Below, one piece after another: positions 13,417 to 26,417 of a stretch of 64,000 nucleotides of DNA (position 1 is its first letter; the number at the start of each line of letters is the position of its first letter). The notes beneath the pieces are model-generated. The model saw only the letters and a program-made list of their open reading frames with translations, was not told where the DNA came from and searched no databases. Origin of the DNA: Syngnathus acus (Eukaryota; Chordata; Actinopteri; Syngnathiformes; Syngnathidae); contig NC_051108.1 in assembly GCF_901709675.1 (NCBI RefSeq), positions 5,304,631-5,368,630 on the forward strand. Direction: 5' to 3'. The translations under genes and the position numbers were made by a program.

Positions 13417-13446
13417 ATGGGTGATGTACAATCTTTAGAATTGTGA
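13417..13446 (+). promoter_or_regulatory. Upstream open reading frame in the slc5a6 leader
   Basis: A nine-codon frame (MGDVQSLEL, stop TGA) starts in a strong context, ATCACCATGG, 102 bp before the main start codon and in the same exon. It is in frame with the main start but ends before it. If used, it would lower translation of the transporter or make it depend on reinitiation. Confidence 0.5.
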
Positions 13447-13518
13447 TCACACCCAAAGGCCTCTTAGACGACCTCCAGTCCCCAGACTCAACAAATCCGG
13501 CCAACTTCCAGAGTCACC

Positions 13519-16500
13519 ATGGGGGGAGTAGTCCAGATGCACTTCACCACGGTGGACTACGTCATCTTTGCATTATTGTTGGTGGCCTCAGCTGGTATCG
13601 GCTTGTATTATGCATTTTCAGGTGGACGCCAGCGTACAACACAGGTGGGCATTTTTTTTTTTTAAAGTTTTGCAAAAAGCTTTTAGTCTAATCCGAAACC
13701 ATTTTTGTTGTCCTTCAGGAGTTCCTGATGGCTGACCGCTCAATGAGCTTGCTGCCTGTGTCGCTGTCACTTCTCGCCACTTTCCAGTCCGCTGTGGCAA
13801 TCCTGGGTGCACCATCTGAAGTCTACACGTTCGGGACACAGTACTGGTTCCTGGGCTGCTCGTACTTCTTGGGACTTCTCATCCCAGCTCATGTTTTCAT
13901 ACCTGTCTTCTACAGGCTGCGGCTTTCCAGCGCATATGAGGTACACAGGGCGGAAAACCGTGTTTCTAGTTGGAAACTACTAAAAGATGTCAGAGTTGAC
14001 GAACAAAATATTAATCTAAAAGGAAGAGCCATGTTTTTGTGATTAATCTCCTATTTCAACAAAATGGATTTTGTTGAGAAAACAAATCATTTTACTTTTA
14101 TTAATATATAGGAAGGCCACTAAGAACTGTATAAAGTTTGTGAAAATACTTTATTTATTTGAGGGAGCTGACTATTATTTCACGAAATGTTCTTTTATCA
14201 AATCAAAGTGTTAAACAGCATTTCTTTTGTGCATTTTTTTTTTTTATGAATCACAATTTGCAGTGAGGTAAATAAAAAGTACAGTCCACATGGCTTATTT
14301 AGCAGTAGTTTATACAGTATAATGTGCTTAATGTCGTCTTCTTGTCTTTGTTTCCCCCCCCTTCAAATCTCCCCTTTCTCTTGTGTTTGTCTTATGATAA
14401 TCTCAGAGGTCGGCTTTCTTATCTGTCCTCTTAGCGGTCTTATTGACATTTTAACAATCAGCGCTAGCAAACTCAATACTGAAGACTGTGCCGATTTATT
14501 TATTTTTTCTCTTTCATCAAGGACACCTATCAGTCGTTTTCTAGTCAGTAGTGTACTGTGACCAAAAACATGATCTGGTTATCAATAACCATATATGACT
14601 CTGAGATTATATGTAACAGGCATTTTCTGTATTTTTTTGTTTGTTTTCTTTTGTTTTTTTCTTTTAACAGTATCTGGAGCTGCGCTTCAACAAGACAGTC
14701 CGTATATGTGGAACTGTGACCTTCATCTTTCAAATGGTATTTTTTATCTTTGGATATGTATTTTTGGTACAATTATGTTTAGTGATTAAAAGGTGAACAG
14801 TTAAGATTTTTTAGATGAAAGTGTTCTGCATATGAGAAACAGATCAGCTGTTAATTTATAATAATTTTCTTACGGAAGCCCGATCAAAACATTAATTTTA
14901 AAGCTATATTTGTTCAGCGTGTACCAATTATCTGCATATACTAATGTTTTAAAATGGTTTATTTTATAGGTTGTTTATATGGGAGTGGTCCTTTATGCTC
15001 CAGCCTTGGCACTCAATGCAGGTGAGATTAAAAAAAAAAAAGTTTTCTTGTAACCACAGCACTACTTTTGAACAACAGCTGTAATGTATAATAAATAACG
15101 TGTCTATTTTTGACATTTATTTTAGGACTTTGAAAATAATACATGACACCAATCTTTGTAAGAATAGGATTCACTCAAAACTATTTTCTTCTCCTGGAGA
15201 AAAGCTGAGCTAGGAAAAGAAAACTCGAATCAAGTCTCATGACTTGAAATGAAATGGCGGGACAGTACAATTATGAATGGATAATGAAAATGTAAATTAA
15301 TTTGACCTTAGACATCCCTTTTAATTTATTGACTGTTCTGTATGTATTTTCTGTGTCCTTTCTGTCCTTGGTTTTGCAAAATGCTTTGTCTAAAAATAAT
15401 TTCAAGAGAACCAATTGTCCATCATAGAATATGCAGTGATAATAGTCTTGTATTTGCTTACAGTCACTGGTTTTGACTTATGGGGAGCTGTGCTTGCCAT
15501 GGGACTCGTGTGCACTCTCTATACATGTCTGGTGAGTCAGAAATTAATTTGCTACATTTTCTCAATTTATTCATTCTTTTCCTTACAACTAAAGTACAGT
15601 GTAACCGCTTTTAATGACTTTGCCCTTCACCATAAAGACTGTGGCACATAAAGCCAACAGGATAAAAAACAAAACACATAGTAATCATTGACTTGACCTC
15701 TTTTCCCTCAAATTGTTGATCAAAACCCAAATTTTACAAGCTGTAAAATTTTGCTCTATCAGCATGATTCCATGTGTTGGTAGAATATCAAGGCTCTGAT
15801 CAATTCAAGGTTTGCACAGATTGATAAGAGTTATTATTGTTTTTTTTTTTAATCTTATTGTGTCCCTCAGGGGGGCCTAAAGGCGGTGATGTGGACCGAT
15901 GTCTTCCAGACAGTAGTAATGTTTGCAGGGCAGCTGGCGGTTATTATTGTAGGTGCACATCAGGCAGGGGGCATGGCGGAGGTCTGGAGGAAAGCAGTGA
16001 ACGGCAGCCGCATTGCAGGACTTGAGTGAGTAATATTCCCCCACCCCAATTTGACTTTCATGCAAATTGACATTGAAACCCATGCATTTGGTTGTAGTCT
16101 AAACCCAGATCCTTTGGAGCGCCACACCTTCTGGACATTGGGTGTGGGTGGAGTCTTTCTGATGCTGGCCTTGTATGGGGTCAACCAGGCCCAAGTCCAG
16201 CGATACCTCAGTTCGCGCACTGAGAAAGAGGCCATAATGTGAGTGTGTATTTTTGTTGTTATAGCACCCAACTTTGTAAGTAATCATTTTCTTCTTGTCC
16301 ATTCTAGGTCGTGCTATGTTGTTTTCCCATGCCAGCAGATCGTCCTGTGTTTAGGTTGTCTGATGGGGCTGGTTATGTTTGCTCGCTATGGAGAGGACAG
16401 CCCTCTTGATAAGGGCTATGTCAAAGCAAATGATCAGGTAAACATTAATTGTGTTATGGTTTATCATATCAGTGGTTGCTGATTAGAAATGCATCTTCAT

Positions 16501-18806
16501 GTTTGTCTTTTTGCCAGATGGTGTTGTACTTTGTGATGGATGTATTCAAGGATCTGCCTGGCCTCGCAGGACTGTTTGTGGCCTGCCTCTTTAGTGGAGC
16601 GCTCAGGTAAATAACACTAATAGTACAAATATCTTCTCGGCTTATAGTTTTGGATTCATTTGTGATTTTTGGTCATTTTCATTTGAGATGGTGAGTAGTT
16701 TTGCTTATGGAAAATTGAGATTTACATATCAAATAGGGCTTTCTTTTTGATGATCTTTGAAATGGTGATGGTTTGCTCGGCTCTTCTATTTGAATTATGG
16801 TCAAAGGGAAGATTAGAAAAACTGTTTAATTTCCCTGAATAGGCAAACAAAAAAAAAACTGACATTTTTAAAAATATTTTGTTTTCCCCTCCAGCACCAT
16901 CTCGTCAGCCTTCAATTCCCTGGCAACAGTAACGATGGAGGACCTCATTAAACCTTATTTTCCCAACATGACTGAGTCGAAAGCCACACTGCTATCTAAA
17001 GGACTTGGTAAAGAAGTATTTTTATTATTATCATTATTATGTATATTTATGATTTGTGGTTGTCTCTCACAGCGCTGGCCTATGGCTTGATATGTCTGGC
17101 CATGGCTTACCTCGCCTCCATAATGGGATCTGTGTTGCAGGTAACAAAACATTCAGTGTAACGGTACTCATTCATATATTCTTTATCCTCTGTGAAGAGT
17201 AGAGATGTCTGTACAGATGTATATGTGTTTATCCTCTTCCCCCCCCTCAGGCAGCCTTAAGCATATTTGGGATGGTGGGTGGACCTCTTCTGGGCTTATT
17301 TTGCTTGGGAATGTTCTTCCCTTGGGCAAACTCCATTGTAAGTGTGAATTTTTATTTCATCAATACTGTCAAATAATGTCAACGTGATATGCAGACTCCC
17401 TCTTTTTTGTTTGATGTTCCCAGGGGGCATTAGTTGGCTTAGCAGCAGGTCTCGCCATGGCCTTCTGGATTGGCATTGGCAGTATTGTCACGCGTATGCC
17501 TGCAAGTGTGCCACCACTCAGTACCGTCACACCGCCGCCTTTTGATAACATAACCACGACAGTCATGACTTCACTGGTTAATGCTACTATAACAAAATCT
17601 AGGTACAGTCATACATGAACTCTACTTAGCCTCCTTGCGTGGAGCTTGATAAAAAATATGCCAGTCTGATTTAATTACTTACCTCTTTTTTTTCCTCCAC
17701 CTCTCAGGCCAACAGGTTTGGACGCACTGTATTCTTTGTCCTACATGTGGTACAGTGCTCACAATTCTACCACTGTGGTTGTAGTGGGACTTCTCGTCAG
17801 CCTGCTTACAGGTACATTACCGTATTTTCCGGACTATAAGGCGCACCAGACTATAAGACGCACCTTCAATGAATGGCCCATTTTAAAAGTTTGTCCATAT
17901 ATAAGGTGCACCGGACTATAAGGCGCACCGTTAATGCAATCACAATATAATAACTTGAAATGGTGAAAACAATATATCAATAATGTTAATATCACACAAC
18001 ACACAAAATAAACATGTAAAGCTTACTTTAATAAGTACAAAACAAAACAGTCAGATAGATCAGTAAACTTAAAAAGGTAAAGTTCCATCCATCCATCATT
18101 CTCTATTTGGTCCATATATAAGGCGCACCGGACTATAAGGCGCACTGTCGGCTTTTGAGAAAATTTGAGGTTTTTAGGTGCGCCTTATAGTCCGGAAAAT
18201 ACGGTAAGTTGAATGTCGTTGACCTGTTTATTTCTCTTCAAAAATTAATTTACTCAATTTACCAATTTTAGGACCAATGAACGAGAAGCAGTTGACCCCA
18301 GGAACCGTGTACCCAGTCTTGGGGAATCTGCTTTCCTTTCTGCCGCAACGCTACAAGGAAAAACTTTGCTGCGTCACTCCTCTACCGCTAAAGGTGACCA
18401 TGCCAATTGGTTTTCTTGAAAAGCATCCATGTATGTTTTGTATGAATGATGTCATCTTTGTTGATAGAAGGAAAACACAAAAAGTGGTCACAGAAATAAC
18501 TTGAATCAGGCAAAAGTTATTTAATGAGCATTGATTAAAAAAAAAAAAAAAGAAATGAACACAAGAGTGGCCATTTTCCTTGTTTTAATTCGTCCTGTCT
18601 TTCTCGACCAGCCCAGCGAAATCAACACGCAGCCTTACGAGAGGGCCAAGAAAGGTGCCAACGGAGCATCTTACTGCAAAGAGGACACCATCAGAGAAGA
18701 CAAAGAAATGGAGAGTGACAGCGTGCAGACAGAAGATGAGGAAAGCAGGGCGGCTTTGCCATTGTGCAAGATGACCGCTCATTGCCTCGAGGAAACGGCC
18801 CTCTAA
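13519..18806 (+). CDS. slc5a6: Sodium-dependent multivitamin transporter SMVT (16 coding exons)
   Basis: Coding exons: 13519-13644, 13719-13940, 14671-14736, 14970-15021, 15464-15531, 15871-16025, 16098-16238, 16308-16437, 16518-16606, 16895-17007, 17073-17140, 17251-17337, 17424-17602, 17708-17811, 18272-18393, 18612-18806. They join in frame to 638 aa (human about 635). SLC5 family proteins couple Na+ to uptake of biotin, pantothenate and lipoate at the plasma membrane. Diagnostic SMVT blocks are [89 protein letters not shown] and [13 protein letters not shown]. Likely N-glycosylation sites are NMT, NIT and NAT, the last two in the extracellular loop encoded near 17530-17590. The tail is acidic and ends ETAL, a class I PDZ ligand as in human SMVT (ETSL). 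The start is the second ATG of its exon; the first is a short upstream frame. A MITE fills most of the penultimate-but-one intron. Confidence 0.97.
17820..18204 (+). mobile_element. Complete CCGTATTTTCC-type palindromic MITE inside an slc5a6 intron
   Basis: The terminal inverted repeats CCGTATTTTCCGGACTATAA and its exact reverse complement bound 385 bp of non-coding DNA, flanked by TA on both sides (17818-17819 and 18205-18206). It occupies about 84% of the 460-bp intron 17812-18271. Internal copies of the 'tataaggcgcaccgg' phrase repeat in both orientations. The transposase superfamily is not deducible from the ends alone; the TA flanks would fit a Tc1/mariner-like or related enzyme. Confidence 0.9.
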
Positions 18807-18851
18807 GACTTGTCTTCATCTCTCGCAGTCAGTAACTTTTTCCTAATAAGG

Positions 18852-18857
18852 AATAAA
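18852..18857 (+). promoter_or_regulatory. Poly(A) signal of slc5a6
   Basis: AATAAA is 46 bp after the stop codon, implying a very short 3' UTR of about 60-70 nt. A DNA transposon begins 20 bp further on. Confidence 0.55.
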
Positions 18858-18876
18858 CATACTAATCCATGACAAT

Positions 18877-19426
18877 GGCTACGTTTACATGGACACAACT
18901 TCAATCCGAGAGTTTGGATTAAAATTATGATCGGATTCACTGTTTTCATGGACACTAAAAATACTACGTTTTCACGCGTCACACCTTCGTGCAGGTTGAC
19001 CAAATATGCCGGAAATAATAGTAGAAGAAAGCGGGAGCAATTTTCGTGTCAACAAAAAACTCACTCCATCCATTTCGACATTAGCATTATTTCAGTATAT
19101 TTCTCGTTTTGCACCGTTTCGTCGAGTTAATACTTCGTAATGGAGCTGCAATTTATACTCCAAATTGTATTTTTGTATTTGCTTATGTTCATCCTTAAGA
19201 CACGAGGCCAACTGTACATTCTTGCACATGCGATAATGAACTTGCGTCACAGACATGCTAGTTCCGAACTGTTTTTTTGCGCGCCGATCAGATTATCAAT
19301 TGACATAATTCACCCCATTCATTGGAATAGTCTTGTTCCGATCAGAATATTCCAAATGGAGTATGTATGCATTTTTATTCCAGTCAATCTTTTAATCCAA
19401 ATCAATGTGTCTATGTAAACATAGCC
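18877..19426. mobile_element. Long terminal-inverted-repeat element (about 550 bp)
   Basis: The left end GGCTACGTTTACATGGACAC matches the reverse complement of the right end (GGCTATGTTTACATAGACAC) and the similarity continues inward (TTGGATTAAAA and its complement). AAT flanks both ends, a possible 3-bp target duplication as in PIF/Harbinger elements. It carries no transposase. Confidence 0.75.
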
Positions 19427-21959
19427 AATGAGAAGTGGTTGGGTATTGCAATAATTGAGCTAATGATTACTGTCACGGAAGAGTACCCTTTTTTTTATTT
19501 TCATTTTGAGAAAAAAAAAGGAACACTATAAAGCGGCATCTTCCAAAAGTTGACAGTCCCCAGAAAGGATTCCCTTTCTGATTGCTTCTTCTGTATTGTC
19601 AAAGGAGCACTAGTAGCTGTTCTGACTTGACTTGAGGTAGCAAGCAGAGAAATGTCATATTTTCTGTTTAGCTCGAGAACAGCAAACTCTTTACAAGAGA
19701 AATATTATATGAGAGTAGAAAATGACAAAACAAAGCCTCCGTTCTTGTTCCGTGCAGTGTGATCTTGGTTTACGATTAGCAACTAATGTAGACGTACGAT
19801 GTTTCATACCTCGTCTGCGTGTTCCGATCAGTGCAGGGATGGTCTGAGTTAAATCAGATGAATACATTTCATCTTAAGCTAAAACATTTTTTTTTTCCAA
19901 ACAGTGTTGTGGGAGAAACTTGTCTTGATAATGGCGTTTCATTTGTCTTATTTAAAACCACCCTCTGTCGTAAAGTCTTCATCTGCAACCGGGAAATTAA
20001 TCGTAAGTATTAATATTTAGGTACGGACAGGGCATTGTTTGATAATGGGAGAAATGATGGATTTTTGTAAAAAAATTATTCATACTGAACAGTAAAGACA
20101 CCAATGAGTAGTTTAAACTTGCTGTACAGAAAGATTACATCGATATTAATTATTATTTTTTTATCAAAATGTCACCATTATTATTGATCAACAATTTATT
20201 GCAGTTGCTTCTCGGTTACAAGCGAGATAAGTTTTCTCCTTTCTCCTCCGTGTACTTCTCATAATGGTTCTTTCAAGCTGCTTTACTTCAAACATCCGGT
20301 TAAGTCAAACATTGGACGTGCACATTTGAACAATACCACTCTGATTTATTTCAAATATAGACACACGCAAAGTTTAAAGTGCCTCCTTTGTTAATCACAC
20401 TCGGTTGTCCTGATTTTATGAGAACGGGAATTGGAGTCGAATTTCAGGTTATTCTTAACTCAACGGCCCCCGAATGAAAACCTGTTCAAATGTTTTGCAC
20501 CTGTATTGTAAACCGTCATTGCCAGTATGACTAATTGTACTCGTCTCAATTTTTTTTTTTTTCTTCATCTCTTCTGTCATGTTTTTTGGAATCAAAGAAT
20601 TCTTGCTCATCCTATGGTAATCTCATCCATCCATTGTCTTTGTTTGAAGTGAGAGTTTTATCGAGATGTGATAAACTCCACAGCCATTTTTTAGTCACAT
20701 GGCTTCGAATGATTTGTTTTAAGACTACAATCTGGAAAGAGAAATGGAAAAGTTCATTTTTAACATAATTTGAACCAAAAGAGAAGACTCAGCGTCTGGG
20801 TTGCCTTACACACTCTCCTGTTGCGATGAAAATGTTTTTTTAAAGCACAGTCCAGACAATCAAGGGGACGAAACCAGAGGAGAAGCAGCTGAGCTTGCTG
20901 GTTGGACCGTTTGTAGCCACACAAATGTTTTTGTCTTCCTGAAATACCTCAATTTATCCAATGCATATAGAATACAAGGCTTGCCTATTTGATTTGTAAT
21001 GGAGTATCTATTTTAGATCATATTTGTATATTTTTATAATTTCACAATAGGCCTCCACACATTTCATGAATTGAAATGTGAAATTCTATATGCAATAAAA
21101 CTTATTTGTATTTTTTTTATTTTTTTTGTGAATAACAGACCGAATTGGGAATGTAGCAGTTAAAACAATTGTTTTAAGGATTGTTGTTTTCACAGTGCCA
21201 CATCCCACATTCAGGATACTGTGTTCACATTTTAATATAATTATTTAAATAAATCCTGTGTATGTGATGAATCTTTTTTTTAATTATTTTTTTTATTATT
21301 GCGGATCCTTCATAGTACCTGAAATTACTTGAAGTGTATGTGCCTGTAATGTCACCTTAATGATATGCAGATAAATCCCCCTTTACACTGTGAGAAAAGT
21401 GAACTGGAGCACTGAAATTTTCTAATATTTCCATTTTAAGATTTCTTGATGCGCGATTGAAAAGCTTTAAGCACAATAAAGACATTCAAGTTCAGGTCAT
21501 CAGCTACTGAAACGAAAATGGACACATTTTACTGCCCAATATGGTACGAAATTAATTTTCAATTACAGGCAAGGCTGCACAAAAATACCACTTTGTGCAA
21601 GAAAAGCATGACACTTAGTAATTTCTGCCTTTAATAAATATTGTTCATAACAATATTTATTGTTATGTGTATACCATATCACAAGAGTTCTAACTTACGC
21701 ATTCCAAAAAAATAAAAAATCCTTCCTGATGTTGGGCTGATTCCTCAGCTTTGGGTGTGCCTTTATTTTATTGTAACATCTCATTTGTTTTATGTGAGAT
21801 CTTGAATGATTTAAAAATTGGAAAATATTCATGTGTCTGATGAGGAACAATAAGAGTGGAAAAAATGGTGTAGCCTGTTGATTCAATGGCGACTTTAAAT
21901 CTTGATTTACGTTTCACTCTTTATTGGATGTACGTACGTACTTGTACAATTTTTATTTA
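19427..21959. other. Intergenic sequence downstream of slc5a6
   Basis: No coding exon is recognisable. There are several AATAAA hexamers (near 21096 and 21475) and poly-T runs. The stretch lies between the 3' ends of two convergent genes, slc5a6 and tcf23. Confidence 0.45.
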
Positions 21960-22885
21960 CCGTTTTTTTCCGTGTATAATACGCAAAATTTAACTAATTT
22001 ATTGTCCTAAAATCTGGGGTGCGCATTATACATGGGTACAATTTTTTTTCAAATTTTTTTTTTTTAATTAAATTTTTATTTTTATTTTTTTTTTTAAGAA
22101 AATCATGGTACTGGTACGAGTATTGATTTATGTATTGTTCTCTTCTTGTCATGTTGTGAAAGAATGTGGGTTGAATAAATACCGAAAGAACAATAGTGTG
22201 TTTGTACTGTGCTCTGGTCATTTCGTCAAAGAAGGGATAATAGTCCTCTTCTCTTCTTGACTGACAATGAATGTGATAGTTTAATACAATCAGCAAATAA
22301 CAAAATGCGTATTACAGGTAATATTTTATTTCACAACACTTTGCATTGTTCCTTTCGTCTCTGCTGTTCACTTCAAACACGCTCCATACGAACGCAATGC
22401 TCTCGTATCAGACGTTTGCTCGATCACCTGCTCGTTTGCTGTCACAATGTACCCTACACAAATCCGAAACATTTGTTGCGGCTCCGAGTCACGACGAGGG
22501 GCAAGTTTTGGTTTCCAAGGGTGTTATTATTCCTCTTCAACGTCTCTCCCATACAGAGCCGCCTTTTTCACATGTCCGCACGTCACTTTCCTCTCTTTTC
22601 ATCTGATCGCGGTGGTGCCTTTACGGGCAGTTGGAGAAATCAACGCCAACAAAAAAAATACATCCAGCCTAGTTAAGACCATACCAAAGACTATAAAAAT
22701 GGGACCCATTGCCTCCCTGCGTGTGTGACGATCATTGGGACTTAAAAAAAAAAAGAAAAAAAAAAAGAAAAAAAAATTGGGTGCGTATTATACCTGGGTA
22801 CAGGCTTTTTTCCAGCATCAACATGCCATTGTTAGGGTGCGTATTATACATGGGGGCGTATTATACACGGAAAAAAACGGTACTT
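21960..22885. mobile_element. Palindrome-ended DNA element of about 925 bp
   Basis: The left end CCGTTTTTTTCCGTGTATAA and the right end TTATACACGGAAAAAAACGG are inverted repeats flanked by TA. Sub-terminal 'gcattatacatggg' blocks also recur in opposite orientation near 22020-22035 and 22835-22865. Internal open frames up to 155 codons show no transposase motifs, so it is probably non-autonomous. Confidence 0.75.
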
Positions 22886-22959
22886 GAATTGAGAGATTAA
22901 AGTGATTTTAAAGTCCTCACCTTCCTGTTGTCTGATCACTTTGGAGTTCTTTCTAGATA

Positions 22960-23090
22960 CAATAACTTTCATATTTACGGTGTCCCACAGGGGTCAGTGC
23001 TGGGCCCCAAGTTTTTTGTTTTATACATAAACGACCTGTGTAAAATAACTAATAATGAAATTGTTTTTGTGGATGGGGAATTGGCAATCG
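22960..23090 (+). pseudogene. LINE reverse-transcriptase fragment
   Basis: A short plus-strand frame encodes YGVPQGSVLGPKFFVLYIND, the motif-B region of non-LTR reverse transcriptases. It is followed by IVFVDG where the catalytic FADD box would be expected, so the active site is lost. No other reverse-transcriptase blocks flank it. It is a dead scrap. Confidence 0.7.
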
Positions 23091-23219
23091 GAATGGCAAT
23101 AGCAGCTCTTCAGCTGGCCCAAATTCAAATCTGCTCAAAATCCAGCAGCATTATTTTTTGTAAAATCCAAATAAGTAAAAGCCGGAGTTCTAGTGACTGG
23201 TTTATTGAGTATGTGTGCA

Positions 23220-25204
23220 CTTGACAAAATCCCTTTTTCAAAAGGATTTAGGAGAATTTCATTTCTTCTCCAGTTGCTTTTTCTCTTCTTCTTCATTGTG
23301 TCATCCTTTTGATTTTATTATTTTGACCTGCTGAATTACTAGTCCGTCGTCTTTATCCTATTTCAGTCATTTCCCTCACAAGTCTCCAGTGTATCCTCCC
23401 CTCTTCTTCCTTTCTTCTCCCAAGTCACCCTCCTTGTTCATCCTCTCCCACTGCTTCTGGCCATTTGGAGCAATGAGTCCAGCCAAAACAGGGAGTGTGG
23501 CTACAGAGCTTCATAAATCCACCCTGCCATCAGCGTTCTGGCCATAATGAGCAAAACATAGTAAAAATGTGGTTATTATCTACAAACATGAGCGGATGAG
23601 GGGGGTAGATAGATGATTTGGACACATGTTGTCTTCAGCATGATCCAGTTGGATGGATTGATGAAAAAATACACTTTAAAGGTATCAGGCTGCAGATGGA
23701 GGTGCTCAAATGGACCACCACGAGCTTTGTAAGTTTTAAGGACTGAAGCTTTTGCAAAGAACAGGTTTCCATCTGTGAAGGTTCTAATTTTTTTTTTTAA
23801 GTGAAAGAAACATGTCTTGTATGAATCCTGTTTCCAAAGAAGTTTTGATGTGTAAATTAAATTTAAAAAATAATATAATGCTTTGTGAAACATTTCCAAT
23901 CTAGATATTTTTGAATATACTATATAATATTTTATATTGAAACCTTTTTTTTGTAAATATTTTTGAATTTGACACCTGCAACCTGCTCCCCAAAAAATGC
24001 CTGGTAACGTTAGCGTGCTAAAAAAAACCACTTGTTGGAAACGTTCAACAGACGAACAGGTTAATTGGAAACAAGTGAGCATCATGACTGGGTAGAAGAG
24101 CAACTCCAAAGTTTCCACTGATCTTCAGCTTCAGGTAAGAAATGTATCAACAATAACATGGACTTTAGGGATTTCATTTGATGTTCCATAAGATTCAAAG
24201 AATCTGGGAAAGTCCGTACGTTTGATTGATTGATTGATATCTTTAATTCGAACACATCCAAAACAAAAAAAAGAGATGAAAAAAACCAAACAAATAACAC
24301 TTTAAAGTGCCATATATAAGTCCGTACAACAAACAAACAATAAACCAACAAACGTTAATGGCAAGGTCCAAAAACCAACATTGAATGCTCCTGACCTCCG
24401 ACCTCTACACTAAAAGCATCATTGTATAAAGAATATTGGGCTCACAAACAATTCACCCATCTACATTTTGGAAGTTTTATATTGTTTGTTATACAAAGTG
24501 TTCTACTTTAGTATTCAAGTCTCCATCCAGGCACTCCAAATTAGTCATCACTACATACTGGAAATTAGGTGATGATGTCCCCCAGGCCTCACCCCCTTTC
24601 CCAACAGATTTATGGAAGTAGCCTTGAATGCTGCTCGGAGCCCATCATGTTCTGGGGAGATGAGTTCAGTCAGTCCGGGCTTTGGTCCACCCCGCTCACT
24701 TATCAACGTGACTTATGTGTTGGTTTGGACTTCAATGCTTGAGCAAGCAGAGTGTAATCATAAAAGCACATACTAAATCATTAGTGTAAATTCATAAAGA
24801 ATGTCCGACACGACCAAGTTTCTTTTTGTTTGAATCTTTAGTAGTGAAAATGTGCTATTATCTGTCAAGTTAATAGCTTAAGGGAGGGAGGACAGGGAGA
24901 ATGAGTCTTTCTGTTTTGACTACTTAGATTAAGTATACATTATGTTAAGCACTTACATACTCCATGAGATCATTCCATAAAATGTACCCATTTTCTTTTT
25001 TTCATTGAGCAAATCTCAGGCAATTCCTCCAGAAATTGCAATATCTAGATATTGGCCAATTATATTTATCTAGATTTTAAAAAAAAACAGTATTGTCTGC
25101 ATTTGTGTTTGATGTTGTTTTCCCTCAAGCATTGTGGTTTTAAAAAAAATCAAAATAGAGGTACAAGATGAGACCAGACATTGCTGATTTGTTATTTTAT
25201 TTTG
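23220..25204. other. Intergenic sequence downstream of tcf23
   Basis: No recognised gene. At 24222-24260 a (TTGA)n run joined to ATATCTTTAATTCGAACA looks like the 3' tail of a LINE. A 180-codon open frame on the minus strand (24118-23576) has no family resemblance. Confidence 0.45.
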
Positions 25205-25610
25205 TTTATTCATTTCCAAGATCATTTTCCTAATGTAATATTGTCAGGGCATACAAATAACAAATAACTTGCTGCTTGCTATGATGTCATAATCATTCAC
25301 TTTAGGCATATCAAGATGAGAATTTGTCAATTTTTTTATTTTTTATTATTACACTTAGGTAACAAATGCCCATTAACCTAAGTCACTTCTGACTGACTTT
25401 CACAAAAAGATGTTAGCCAATATATAAAGTAACATGCAGTTTTAATGACTTGGACTATGGACAACATCAATTTTCATTGCCCATAATCTATGCCATGAGA
25501 AAATAAAATATTAACTTTACATTTAGGAAAGACTATTGCGGGCAGTGAATTTCCACATCATCAAAATGTTCGAAAGATTTGAAACATTTGACTTGATGTC
25601 TCGTATGTTC

Positions 25611-26370
25611 CTAACACTCCTTGTGTCCTATTGTACGATCAGGCAGGTATGCATCTTGTCCAGACGTAGGCCTCTGATTGGCTTGGACCCCAGAAAACAC
25701 GTCCCCAACACTGCCACAGTAGAGCAGGGAACGCATCGGCCATTTCTGGAGAAACATAATCATGATATATTAATTTATTCATAACGTAACAGTTTTATTC
25801 AACTTCTTTGTTGAACTTAAGATCAGCTCTACCGCCGTAACCAGGTTCATTGTGATCTGGAGTGAACGATGTGTTCAGAATTTCGTGTGACGACGTGTAA
25901 ATAAAGAAATTTAATTGTTTTAATGCAATTGTGTGTATAGAAGGGGAATATACGTATTTGGTGTTGCCTGATTTTGCCTGCCCTTTTAAGGCGCTTCTTA
26001 ATATACTGCACTCGGCAACTACCCCCTCTCACCCGTAATAAAAAAATGGTACAATGTCAAATGCTTATTTTGGGCTCTGAATACGGCGTCAACATAAATG
26101 GTCTTGTCGATGAAGCTCAAACTGAGCGACCAACTGGTAGTATGTTCGTTTGCTCTATTGCCTAATTGTTTTTAGCATTTTTGAAGATCAGACCGATCAC
26201 ACCTATTTTCTATGAATCTAGGACCACATCATTTTTAATGGAAAAATTAACTGTTAAATTAATGAATTGTCCCATTATCATTATCATGCTATAATGGGTC
26301 AATTTGTAAAAATCAAAACAAATTCAGGGGGAAAAAAGATTAAAAAAATATCTGATTAATTGGTAAGGTC

Positions 26371-26417
<47 letters not shown>

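Noticed and set aside
22209-22676. 155-codon open frame inside the palindrome-ended element as a transposase
   Set aside because: No DDE or other transposase motifs, and overlapping frames are similarly open, so it looks like chance.
23576-24118. 180-codon minus-strand open frame
   Set aside because: No family resemblance, poly-lysine/phenylalanine runs from A/T tracts, and no splice or poly(A) context.
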